In this document: positions 1 to 6,848 of the stretch, one piece after another
Layout of the letters: every line of letters starts with the position of its first letter
Numbering within the stretch: position 1 is the first letter of the stretch
From: Lachnospiraceae bacterium
GTDB lineage: Bacteria; Bacillota; Clostridia; Lachnospirales; Lachnospiraceae
Direction: 5' to 3'
Assembly: GCA_022781925.1 (NCBI GenBank)
Contig: JALESO010000049.1
Location: 1-60,947 of the forward strand
DNA: 60,947 nt
Notes under the pieces: model-generated
What the model was told of the DNA's origin: nothing
Database searches by the model: none
The model's input: only the letters and a program-made list of their open reading frames with translations
Program-made: the position numbers and the translations under genes

Positions 1-501
1 AGAAGGTACATTAGGTCTTATGAATCACAAAAACATTACTCCGGGAACATTAGTAGAAGGTTCTGTTTCAAGTACAGATATTTCTTCTGATGAAATAAAT
101 CAGTTGAAGGCTCAAATGCAAGATATGCAATTAGAAATAGATATTCTTAAAGAAACGATAAATGTATTAAAAAAAGACCCAGACATCGATCAGAGTGCAG
201 TGCAGTTATTCTAAAAAGGCTTATCCATGGGATAATGCCTGCATTGAATCATTTCATTCACTGATCAAGCGCGAATGGCTGAATCACTTCAAAATTCGCG
301 ATTATAATCATGCATATCGATTGGTATTCGAATATCTGGAGGCATTCTACAACACCAAGCGGATCCATAGTCATTGCGATTACATGTCACTAAATGACTA
401 CGAAGAACTATATCGTAGAATGTAACAGGACGAAGAGCCAATGGCAAGTTAAGATGGGGAAAAACTCATTTTAACTTGTACTAAATCTTGACATAGGACC
501 A
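1..501 (+). mobile_element. Right part of a decayed IS3-family insertion sequence
   Basis: The window opens inside an IS3-type element. OrfA-like coding sequence runs in from the left edge and is followed by the C-terminal end of an OrfB integrase core in another frame. About 75 bases of non-coding sequence follow and end in a CA dinucleotide near 501, as expected for the TG...CA termini of this family. The left end lies outside the window, so the inverted repeats could not be matched. The internal sequence is too short for a working element. Confidence 0.65.
2..425 (+). pseudogene. IS3-family transposase remnant (OrfA tail joined to OrfB tail)
   Basis: Two frames are visible. From 2 to 214 there is a leucine-rich coiled-coil segment (EINQLKAQMQDMQLEIDILK) and the KKDPDID sequence typical of the end of an IS3 OrfA. 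From about 195 to 425 a second frame carries the last part of a DDE integrase core, with the NACIESFHSLIKREWL block that holds the catalytic glutamate. Everything in between, including the first two catalytic aspartates of OrfB, is missing, so an internal deletion has joined the two genes. It cannot encode an active transposase. The family assignment is from recognised motifs. Confidence 0.8.
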
Positions 502-600
502 ATTGCCTAAGAGGAATTGAAAAAGTAAATATAAGAATGACCAAGAGACCAGTAGCATATCATGTCGTCTGTCTGTTTTCCTGAAAGCGTAAGAATCATG

Positions 601-630
601 CTCCCGAATTTTTCGGGAGTATTTTTTTTT
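601..630 (+). terminator. Intrinsic terminator
   Basis: CTCCCGA at 601-607 pairs with TCGGGAG at 613-619 and is followed by an eleven-base run that is almost all T. It has no intact gene upstream within the window, so it probably ended a transcript now disrupted by the IS3 remnant. It insulates the operon that starts at 727. Confidence 0.85.
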
Positions 631-726
631 GCGATTTTTTCTGATTTTGTGGAAACTTTTTGAAATACCGGTTCCATATCAATAGTGAAGAGGAAATGAA
701 TCTAAAGAAAAAGGAGAGACAAAATC

Positions 727-1101
727 ATGAAGAAAATGAAAGCAAAACATAATGAAAAAGACCGTATCGTATGTGTATCATTACCGGGAAAACAGAGTTT
801 CTATTATCAGCCTGTCGGAACAAAGGAGCGTTTGTGGCTTTTCGACACAGATTTCTCAGGATCTGTTTTTGCATTTTTCCGTCAGAATGGCAGGTGTCTG
901 GAAGAAAGGGGGTTCAGCCTGACCTGCAGAGAATTGTATAAGATTGGTTATGGCAAAAACAAAAAAATTAATAGGATACTTGATCGTATTCCGGCTCAGG
1001 CGGATTATGTGCTCCGCGAATATGTGAACGATATGCAGACACCTTGCATTAAGGCGGTTCGACATTGCGAGAAAAATGATGATTATGACCGCGTAGCTTA
1101 G
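727..1101 (+). CDS. Unknown 124-aa protein, first gene of the E1/E2/JAB operon
   Basis: I do not recognise a family. The protein is small and soluble, with no membrane segment or signal peptide. The N-terminus is lysine-rich; the middle carries aromatic, probably beta-strand segments (around SFYYQPVG and RLWLFDTDFSGSVFAFF), and the second half is basic and probably helical. There are four cysteines but no clear CxxC pair. The start has a good AAAGGAGAG site about nine bases upstream. It is followed after 25 bases by the repeat protein and is probably co-transcribed with the E2-like and JAB-E1 genes, so a role in that system (substrate, adaptor or regulator) is inferred from position only. Confidence 0.75.
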   Translation: MKKMKAKHNEKDRIVCVSLPGKQSFYYQPVGTKERLWLFDTDFSGSVFAFFRQNGRCLEERGFSLTCRELYKIGYGKNKKINRILDRIPAQADYVLREYVNDMQTPCIKAVRHCEKNDDYDRVA

Positions 1102-1126
1102 CCACAGAAAAAAGGAGGAAAAATCA

Positions 1127-1441
1127 ATGAATATGATTAGAACCGAAAATGAGAAGAATTATGGACAGCTTGAAGCGCAGGCAGAAGGAAATGCGGACGT
1201 TGAAGCATTTGTATTCCAAAATGGTGAAATAGTACCTGCCGGGCAGACACAGAATGCTACTACTCCGGTCATCAGGACGGCTGCTGAACCGAATTTTGGT
1301 CAGTTGGAAGATCAGGCTAATGGGTTAGCAGATGTTGAGGCTTTTGTATTTCAAAATGGTGAGGTGGTGCCCGCATATCAGGCGCAGGACTCCAATACAC
1401 CTGTGATTAATACAGCTCCAGAGAAAAACTATGCACGATAG
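1127..1441 (+). CDS. Small protein of two 45-residue tandem repeats; candidate modifier or substrate of the E1/E2 cassette
   Basis: The 104-aa protein is two copies of one unit, residues 11-55 and 56-100, with 32 of 45 positions identical, plus the first residues of a third unit (NYAR) at the C-terminus. The conserved core is N-Y/F-GQLE-x-QA-x-G-x-ADVEAFVFQNGE-x-VPA, then TPVI-x-TA. QNGE looks like a beta turn. Each unit is shorter than a ubiquitin beta-grasp fold (about 70 residues), and the C-terminus lacks the glycine pair of ubiquitin-like modifiers. It sits directly before an E2-like gene and a JAB-E1 fusion gene and has a strong AAAGGAGG site. I infer it is the protein or peptide this enzyme set acts on. 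A repeat-containing peptide precursor is another possibility. Confidence 0.8.
   Translation: MNMIRTENEKNYGQLEAQAEGNADVEAFVFQNGEIVPAGQTQNATTPVIRTAAEPNFGQLEDQANGLADVEAFVFQNGEVVPAYQAQDSNTPVINTAPEKNYAR
1157..1426 (+). repeat. Two in-frame 135-bp coding repeats
   Basis: 1157-1291 and 1292-1426 encode the two 45-residue units of the small protein. The protein match is much stronger than the DNA match, because many third positions differ. This points to an old duplication held by selection on the protein rather than a recent DNA duplication. Confidence 0.85.
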
Positions 1442-1452
1442 GAGGAAAAGCT

Positions 1453-1905
1453 ATGTACTGGTATGAAAAAGAGAATGGTGCACTGCTGAGATTTGAAAAA
1501 GATGCATTTTTAAAGTTTATGCGAGAATATAATCATTCAGATATGAAGATGATGTTTAGCTATGACAACCAACATAGATTTTGTGTAGATGTAAGACTGC
1601 CGGTTAAACCAGCACCAGATGAACGTTGGAGAACCTTTGTATTCCACATTGTGTATGAACATGATCATCCGGGAAGAGATGCGGATGGACTTTTTGGTGG
1701 ATCGATTAAGGTTTATCCTATGACAAAGTTAAAGCCGGGATTTCATCATTTAATATCTGATTCGAGGATGGGACTTCCTTATATATGTCAGGTGAAAACT
1801 ACGGATTCTGCCTCGGTGAATGGTTATACGGCCATGACAAGAGTGCTTCGCTGGATTGACGTATATTGTGTATGGGAGAAAACAGGGGTAGATCGAGATA
1901 AATAA
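1453..1905 (+). CDS. E2-like protein (prokaryotic UBC-fold family)
   Basis: This 150-aa protein has the pattern of bacterial E2-like proteins. A beta strand FVFHIVYEHDHPG (about residues 62-74) matches the core YP..YP region. HH at 98-99 lies upstream of the candidate catalytic cysteine C112 in GLPYICQVK. A helix follows, with RVLRWIDVYCVWEKTG (130-145), which closely resembles the W..WL..Y..WL.TG ending of prokaryotic E2 families. In known systems such proteins take an activated modifier from an E1 enzyme as a cysteine thioester. The gene starts 11 bases after the repeat gene with AGGAGG, and the E1 partner follows 15 bases downstream. The fold call is from motif resemblance, not from a search. 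Confidence 0.75.
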   Translation: MYWYEKENGALLRFEKDAFLKFMREYNHSDMKMMFSYDNQHRFCVDVRLPVKPAPDERWRTFVFHIVYEHDHPGRDADGLFGGSIKVYPMTKLKPGFHHLISDSRMGLPYICQVKTTDSASVNGYTAMTRVLRWIDVYCVWEKTGVDRDK

Positions 1906-1920
1906 TGGAGGTGTTTGCAA

Positions 1921-3882
1921 ATGTTATGGTGTAAAGAAAAATATCATGTTTATATTACTCGCAATACATATAGAGGCATGCTGCTCGAAGCGGGCAGACA
2001 TCCCGGTAAGGAGAGCATTATCCAGATGCCCGGTATCCGTATTGGCAACGATTTTTACTTTGATGTGGTAGCGGATAGTGGAATAAATGCTACCTACATG
2101 CCGACCATGTGCGAAAAGGATCATATGTATGCAGACCATCTGGCTACCAGGATTTCAGAATATTATGATTTTTCGAACGGTCAGTTGACGGTATCACAGG
2201 TTCACAGGCATCCAGATGGCTGCTTACGTTTCAGTCAGGGTGATTATCCGGCAAATATCAAACTGGCGCGCCAGTTTGGCGGTGTTGTCAATGGACTTAT
2301 CTTTATTGATCCAAAGTTCAGAATCAAATTCTGGTACATTGATGAGAACGGAGTCGAGACGGAAGCAGAGTATGAAATTAATGATAGAGCAGTATGGGCA
2401 GCGATGCCGCGTATCAATTTGACCAGACTCAGAGAAACCGTTGAGCGTAATGAAGCGAAATGTGCGGGATTCAGAAAAAAAGAGTACAGACACGAGAGAC
2501 CAGGTGAAACAAAAGGATTCATCCGTTCAAAATTATCAGGTCTGTTAAAAAGTCATTTAGAGGAGGAAGAGTATATGTACAGCAAAGTAGAAAGAGCACA
2601 ACAGACAGTGATGTTGCAGGAAGAAACGACTGCAAATAGTGCCGGTTTTGTGGATAATACAGGAGAAGAAGATACATCTGCGGAAAGCTTTATCGATTTT
2701 GAAAAAATGCAGGAAGCCCTCAGGCCATACACGATTCTGATGCCGGAGGAGTATAGAAAAGAGCGCTATGAAGGTGAACTTATGGGTTATTATCATCCAG
2801 AGACTAAAACTTATAATATTACGCCGCAGAAACTCCAAAATGTCAGAACGGATGCAGCGGTATTAGGTGTGGCGAGCCGAAAGGAGCGGTTGGAAAGCGG
2901 AACAGACAATATCAGCGATCAGAGTGATCTGTCTGTTGTCTGGAACGATGATCAGGCAGAAATATCCATCAGAGATAATGAGACTGCGGAGATCCACATT
3001 GATTATTACTCCTGCCAACAGGATATTTTTTCCAGAAATCAGGGGATTATAGAAAAGGACAGTATGGCAGTCAGACAGGCCATTATTTCAGGTATTGGAT
3101 CAGGAGGCTTTAAGGTTGGCCTGGAACTGGTCAGAGCGGGAATTGGCTCTCTGATTGTGGCAGATAATGATATTCTTGCTTATCACAATGTTTGCAGACA
3201 TGAGTGTGGCATCCATGATGTTGGAAAATATAAAGTGGACTGTTTCAGAGAAAGAGCTGCGGATATCAATCCAAACTGCAGGGTTTATACATTCAGAGAT
3301 TTGATCCAGCATGTAGATCCGGCTGAACTTGATAAATTAATCTGGAAAAATTCTATCATCCTTTGTTGTGCGGATAACCGCCATTGTGGATATGTCTGCA
3401 ATGAACTGGCTGATAAATATCATATTCCTATGATTGACGCAGGTTGTGGTCCAAGGGCAAGTACGGGGGAAATTTTTTATTATAAACCGAATGCCGGAAT
3501 GGCATGTTATACCTGTGCGTATGGGGAAGATAAAGGTGTAGATTACAGTAATCAGGCAGTGCGCAGACGATTTTATGCAACGGAAAGAGAATTGGAAAAA
3601 CTCCATTTCCAGCCGGGGATGTATTTAGATATCCAGCTTACAGCAATTTTTGAGGCAAAACTGGCCATTGATCTTCTGATGGAGAAAGAGGAAGGTTATG
3701 AACCGAAGTTACTTCCATACATCAACCAGGTTACAGTGTTATTGAATTATCCGATGGATCAGGACATCAATCCGTATATGCATTTGTTTGGTCTGGAAGG
3801 AGAACGCAGACCTTTGACCTGGAAGTCAGGTACAGCACAAAGGAATGAATTCTGTGGCAATTGTGGGAAAAAGGTTTCTTAA
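1921..3882 (+). CDS. JAB/JAMM isopeptidase - E1/ThiF fusion protein
   Basis: The 653-aa protein joins two enzyme domains. Residues about 1-160 are a JAB/JAMM metallopeptidase: H95-x-H97, seven residues, S105-x-x-D108 is an exact match to the zinc motif, with E31 the likely general base. Residues about 160-385 are a charged, poorly conserved-looking linker. Residues about 385-653 are an E1/ThiF adenylation domain: GIGSGG at 391-396 binds nucleotide, DND and NVCRH follow as in E1 enzymes, and C529/C532 with C645/C648 probably bind zinc. It would activate a modifier C-terminus with ATP and also cleave or mature it. The ATG at 1921 fits GGAGG at 1907-1911 better than an upstream TTG at 1915. The domain order is the unusual feature: CBASS Cap2 fuses E2 to E1 and keeps JAB separate. 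Confidence 0.85.
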   Translation: MLWCKEKYHVYITRNTYRGMLLEAGRHPGKESIIQMPGIRIGNDFYFDVVADSGINATYMPTMCEKDHMYADHLATRISEYYDFSNGQLTVSQVHRHPDGCLRFSQGDYPANIKLARQFGGVVNGLIFIDPKFRIKFWYIDENGVETEAEYEINDRAVWAAMPRINLTRLRETVERNEAKCAGFRKKEYRHERPGETKGFIRSKLSGLLKSHLEEEEYMYSKVERAQQTVMLQEETTANSAGFVDNTGEEDTSAESFIDFEKMQEALRPYTILMPEEYRKERYEGELMGYYHPETKTYNITPQKLQNVRTDAAVLGVASRKERLESGTDNISDQSDLSVVWNDDQAEISIRDNETAEIHIDYYSCQQDIFSRNQGIIEKDSMAVRQAIISGIGSGGFKVGLELVRAGIGSLIVADNDILAYHNVCRHECGIHDVGKYKVDCFRERAADINPNCRVYTFRDLIQHVDPAELDKLIWKNSIILCCADNRHCGYVCNELADKYHIPMIDAGCGPRASTGEIFYYKPNAGMACYTCAYGEDKGVDYSNQAVRRRFYATERELEKLHFQPGMYLDIQLTAIFEAKLAIDLLMEKEEGYEPKLLPYINQVTVLLNYPMDQDINPYMHLFGLEGERRPLTWKSGTAQRNEFCGNCGKKVS

Positions 3883-3962
3883 GAAAGTTTTTGGTGTGAG
3901 TTGCAGGATAATGAAAGAAAAAGGAAAGTTTTTTAAATGCTTAAAAGCAGGAGGTATCACAT

Positions 3963-4280
3963 ATGAGTTATGTGTTAATAAATGGCAAGCGATATTATAA
4001 AGATGACCGGACAGGAGAAACTACGAGAGATAATGTTTCACAGGCAGTGGCAGATCGAAGAGCCCAGAAAACTCAGCAGATGGCGGGTAGAAGTAGTGCA
4101 GCAGTCAACCGCAACCGTACAGCGCATGCCAGAACTCGACGGAAAGCTGTTATTGTCTGCATTGTGATCGCAATGTTTATCGCAGCATTTTTTTATAAAT
4201 ATTCCCATACTTCTTCAGCGGAACAGACAGCAGGAAAATATATGAATGCAGAGCAGACACAGGAGATTATAACAGGATAG
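3963..4280 (+). CDS. Small single-pass membrane protein, 3' end altered by IS insertion
   Basis: The 105-aa protein has a soluble N-terminus (MSYVLINGKRYYKDDRTGET), a basic stretch (residues 50-61) and one hydrophobic segment at about 62-78, followed by a short hydrophilic tail. Basic residues before the segment suggest the N-terminus faces the cytoplasm. The start has an AGGAGG site. The stop codon TAG at 4278-4280 is the first three bases of the IS terminal repeat. If the IS is removed and 4277 is joined to 6147, the frame continues nine more codons to a TGA that overlaps the ATG of the gene at 6173 (ATGA). So the gene was probably longer and translationally coupled to that gene. Function unknown. 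Confidence 0.7.
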   Translation: MSYVLINGKRYYKDDRTGETTRDNVSQAVADRRAQKTQQMAGRSSAAVNRNRTAHARTRRKAVIVCIVIAMFIAAFFYKYSHTSSAEQTAGKYMNAEQTQEIITG

Positions 4281-4375
4281 TGTCAAATGACCTATGAAAA
4301 AGCAGAGCCAAAGAAAAAGGCTCAATGAACCTTGAAAATTGTAGATATTTTTAGATAGTGGTGATCATCCGCCAC

Positions 4376-4552
4376 CCTTGACAGCACGAAAAAGAACCGC
4401 TGTAGGTTTATCACCGACGGCGAAGAACTCAGGAACAGTTAGATTTTCTCCGTCGATTACAGCAGTGTAGCAGTTCTTTTTCGTGCTATCAAGGGCATGC
4501 CGCTTTGCGGTGGCTGGATATTTCCCTCCGGCTCGGAATCTAAGAACAGTTA
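4376..4552. repeat. Structured dispersed repeat, copy 1
   Basis: This 177-base block closely resembles 16132-16306. Its outer arms, CCTTGACAGCACG... and ...CGTGCTATCAAGG, form a long hairpin of about 26 pairs with two A-C mismatches that become G-U pairs if the minus strand is the RNA. An inner stem GACGG/CCGTC and a side hairpin GCCGC-TTT-GCGGTGGC are also present. A 17-base motif occurs twice, GAACTCAGGAACAGTTA at 4425 and GAATCTAAGAACAGTTA at 4536, 111 bases apart, exactly as in the other copy. The end of the block overlaps the last codons of the transposase. It is a mobile repeat or a structured RNA; I cannot name it. Confidence 0.75.
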
Positions 4553-6042
4553 GCGGCTTCGCCGTTTTGCATGTTCAGTATTGTTTGCTGACCGAGGAAA
4601 ATCAGCAGCTGCCATTTACCAGGCATGGTATCAGAATGAGATAGCATCTCTACTTCATTTAAGACTTTATAGTTATTGTGTTGGTGCGGCCTTAAAAAAT
4701 TATAATAAGCAACCCACAGGGCAAGATCATAGTTGGCACCATCGATATTATCGAAACCGTTGGTTTTGCGGTAGGAAGCTTTGTATGTCCGGTTTAAGCG
4801 TTCAATCATCTGCTTATACGGACGGAATTGTTTTGATACGGCATCATCATTGGAAAGTCCGATTACCTGGGTAATCTCAAACTTGAATTTTTCACCGAAT
4901 TCGTGAAAAAACTGCTGTGCAGCAAGTGGATAGGCACTGTATCCATCGGCAATAAAGTTGAAGTTTTTTGGTAACTCTTTCAGATTACGGAATGCCATAC
5001 GCATGGCAAGGATGCAAGGTCCAACACCGCGGTTGCCGGATACCTGATAGCCGATAATGGAACGTTTGGCAGCATCCATGATAAACCAGATGTAGGTTTT
5101 GATACCACGGATTTTGATGTAGGTTTCGTCAGCGGTAAATGTATTACCGGTTTTATAGTCATAGTTATCTACAAACGGTTTGATGCACAATGATGCCGTT
5201 TTACAATAGTTGGCAACCTGCTGGTGAGAGATGGAAATGCCATGGATATCTTTGAGAGCCTGGCAGGTTTTTCGGAGAGAAAGTCCGAGATTTACTCGGT
5301 AAGTAAGGCACAGAGACATCACATGTTGATTATGCTTGTTGAATTTAAGGGAAGATGCATTTTTCGGAAGGCTGTTTAAGTCCATGCTGAAAAAATCTAT
5401 CAGGAATTCCCGGTAGATGTAGTGAAGTTTGTATTTGTTTTTACCATCCGGTTCTTTTAAGTCTTTCGGATCGACTTTCTTCAGGTTGTGAAGATAATAG
5501 GAACATTTTTTGTTAACACATTTATGTACAACAAAGTGTTTCCGGTCTTTTATTGGAACCAGTGAATGGCTGCAGTAAGGACATTTTAGAGAATACGGTC
5601 TGGCAAAACGGTTTTCTTCTGGTGAAAAGGCAGAGGAACATACTTTGCAGAGGAGCTGCCCTTTGGAACCGTTATTTTTATAAAGGTATGGTTTCGGGGC
5701 ATTACAGCGTGGGCAGGTACAGTTGTCGTCAATATCACATTCGCTCCTGCGCTGAACAGGTTTGATCTTTTTGCCATACCGCCATTCCAGATACGGGATG
5801 TACTCTTTGTAATCCCATTTCTGGTAATAAATGATCTTTGGAAGCCGGTCAATCCGAAATTTTTGATATTTGGGTGAATGGGAATCATCGAAAGCCCACT
5901 GCTTAAGAGGGATATATCTACAGATAAAATTTAAAAGCCAGCAGATTTGTTTATGTTGGTATTGAATTAGTTGAAGTAAATAAAGTATAATGTCCATGAG
6001 CATTGTCTCCTTTGTAGGTAATGGTGTTTGTGGTGAACTCAT
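4540..6042 (-). CDS. DDE-type IS transposase with zinc-ribbon N-terminus
   Basis: The 500-aa protein has cysteine pairs in the N-terminal half (CTCPRCNAP, CKVCSS, CPYCSH, CVNKKC) that form zinc-ribbon DNA-binding modules. An RNase-H-like catalytic core follows: first aspartate in FTADETYIK, second in NFIADGYSAY, and the glutamate in QMIERLNRTYKASYR. The core resembles the IS6/IS240 group, but the family call is tentative. The core appears intact. The last residues (about NMQNGEAANCS) run into a repeat unit at 4376-4552 that also exists elsewhere, so the C-terminus may not be the original one. It has AAAGGAG before the ATG at 6042. It is flanked by matching terminal repeats. Confidence 0.85.
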   Translation of the reverse strand: MSSPQTPLPTKETMLMDIILYLLQLIQYQHKQICWLLNFICRYIPLKQWAFDDSHSPKYQKFRIDRLPKIIYYQKWDYKEYIPYLEWRYGKKIKPVQRRSECDIDDNCTCPRCNAPKPYLYKNNGSKGQLLCKVCSSAFSPEENRFARPYSLKCPYCSHSLVPIKDRKHFVVHKCVNKKCSYYLHNLKKVDPKDLKEPDGKNKYKLHYIYREFLIDFFSMDLNSLPKNASSLKFNKHNQHVMSLCLTYRVNLGLSLRKTCQALKDIHGISISHQQVANYCKTASLCIKPFVDNYDYKTGNTFTADETYIKIRGIKTYIWFIMDAAKRSIIGYQVSGNRGVGPCILAMRMAFRNLKELPKNFNFIADGYSAYPLAAQQFFHEFGEKFKFEITQVIGLSNDDAVSKQFRPYKQMIERLNRTYKASYRKTNGFDNIDGANYDLALWVAYYNFLRPHQHNNYKVLNEVEMLSHSDTMPGKWQLLIFLGQQTILNMQNGEAANCS

Positions 6043-6172
6043 TATACTTCATTTAAGGGGGTAATGCTCTTTTTATTTGCAAACCTCCGATAAATCAAGG
6101 TTTTTAAACGTTTTAGAACAATAAAAAAGGGTAGTTTTTGACACTACCTTGGAATTATCGGGAGGCATATTC

Positions 6173-6490
6173 ATGACAAATTTTTGGAAATTGCGGGATT
6201 TCAGACCATTTTCCGTTTTGTATGCATATATTGACCATGAAGATTATCTGGCAGATGCATTATTTATACAGGAGCAGATTCCAGTGCGATTTCCTAAGGA
6301 AATGGTGAAAAAGGGTGAGCCATATCACGTTATTTTTGGCAGAGTCAGGAAGAAAGACTGTGATAGATTTGAGAAAGTATTAGAAAAATTACCGGACAAA
6401 ATGCTTTTGTGTGGTCATACAGATTATGAGGATTTTTGCAATGATATTGCGAAACTGATTCGAGATGGATTGGAGGAAAATGTAGCATGA
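6173..6490 (+). CDS. Unknown 105-aa protein, part of the split E1/E2/JAB operon
   Basis: No family recognised. The protein is soluble and acidic in its second half, with an aromatic N-terminus (NFWKLRDFRPFSVLYAYID), a probable beta strand (YHVIFGRV) and a C-terminal helix (DFCNDIAKLIRDGLEE). It has two cysteines. I prefer the ATG at 6173, preceded by GGGAGG at a good distance, over an earlier in-frame ATG inside the IS junction. Before the IS inserted, this start probably overlapped the stop of the upstream membrane protein gene. It overlaps the next gene as ATGA. Co-transcription with that gene is likely; membership in the conjugation operon is inferred. Confidence 0.7.
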   Translation: MTNFWKLRDFRPFSVLYAYIDHEDYLADALFIQEQIPVRFPKEMVKKGEPYHVIFGRVRKKDCDRFEKVLEKLPDKMLLCGHTDYEDFCNDIAKLIRDGLEENVA

Positions 6491-6690
6491 AGAAATATGT
6501 ATCATTAGATAAACGCAGCAAAAAGGCGAAGAAAGAATATTATGCAGGATTCCGGCGCACATGGGATGGTGTGAATCCTGTGACCAGAACAATGCCGAAC
6601 GGAAAGGCATACAATCGAAAAAAAGATAAGGAAAAATTGCGAAAGATCGACGGTGTATCGGAAAAGGATATGCAGTCGGTCTTTTTGTGA
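6487..6690 (+). CDS. Small basic protein (67 aa), last gene of the accessory operon
   Basis: The protein is rich in lysine and arginine (MKKYVSLDKRSKKAKKEYY..., later NRKKDKEKLRK) and has no cysteine. Its N-terminus resembles small basic hypothetical proteins I associate with mobile regions of clostridia, but I cannot name a family or a function. Nucleic-acid binding is possible from the charge alone. Its ATG overlaps the preceding TGA (ATGA), so translation is coupled. A long hairpin without a T run follows at 6719. Confidence 0.65.
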   Translation: MKKYVSLDKRSKKAKKEYYAGFRRTWDGVNPVTRTMPNGKAYNRKKDKEKLRKIDGVSEKDMQSVFL

Positions 6691-6718
6691 AATGATAATT
6701 TTAAGAATACAAGTGGGG

Positions 6719-6749
6719 TTGCAGGATGATTCGGCAGCAATTCCTGCAA
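6719..6749 (+). terminator. Possible weak terminator after the accessory operon
   Basis: TTGCAGGA at 6719-6726 is inversely repeated by TCCTGCAA at 6742-6749. There is no U run, so it may be a factor-dependent terminator or mRNA 3'-end hairpin. Confidence 0.35.
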
Positions 6750-6757
6750 ATCATTCA

Positions 6758-6785
6758 TTGACATCTGTTTCATCTCTGATAAAAT
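6758..6785 (+). promoter_or_regulatory. Sigma-A type promoter for the patatin gene
   Basis: TTGACA at 6758-6763 and TAAAAT at 6780-6785, spacing 16. The -35 box is perfect. It lies about 60 bases before the ATG at 6849. Confidence 0.65.
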
Positions 6786-6848
6786 AGGATAGACATGAGA
6801 TAATTGGTATTTTATAAATCATGAGAGAATGAAAAGGTGACAGAATAT

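Larger units (their letters stand above)
4278..6146 (-). mobile_element. IS element with DDE transposase, inserted in the JAB-E1 operon
   Basis: TAGTGTCAAA at 4278-4287 is the exact inverted complement of TTTGACACTA at 6137-6146, and these bracket one transposase gene on the minus strand. I see no target-site duplication: the flanks ...TAACAGGA and CCTTGGAA do not match. The match may extend outward to GG(A)TAGTGTCAAA. The region between the left end and the transposase stop contains a structured repeat also found near 16.2 kb. The element separates the membrane protein gene from the last two genes of the operon. Confidence 0.75.

Noticed and set aside
4581..4874. Plus-strand frame inside the IS transposase gene
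   Set aside because: It is antisense to a clear DDE transposase, with no ribosome site or family match.
727..6690. CBASS anti-phage operon
   Set aside because: E1, E2 and JAB functions are present but no CD-NTase or effector gene is seen, so the cassette is not a standard CBASS.
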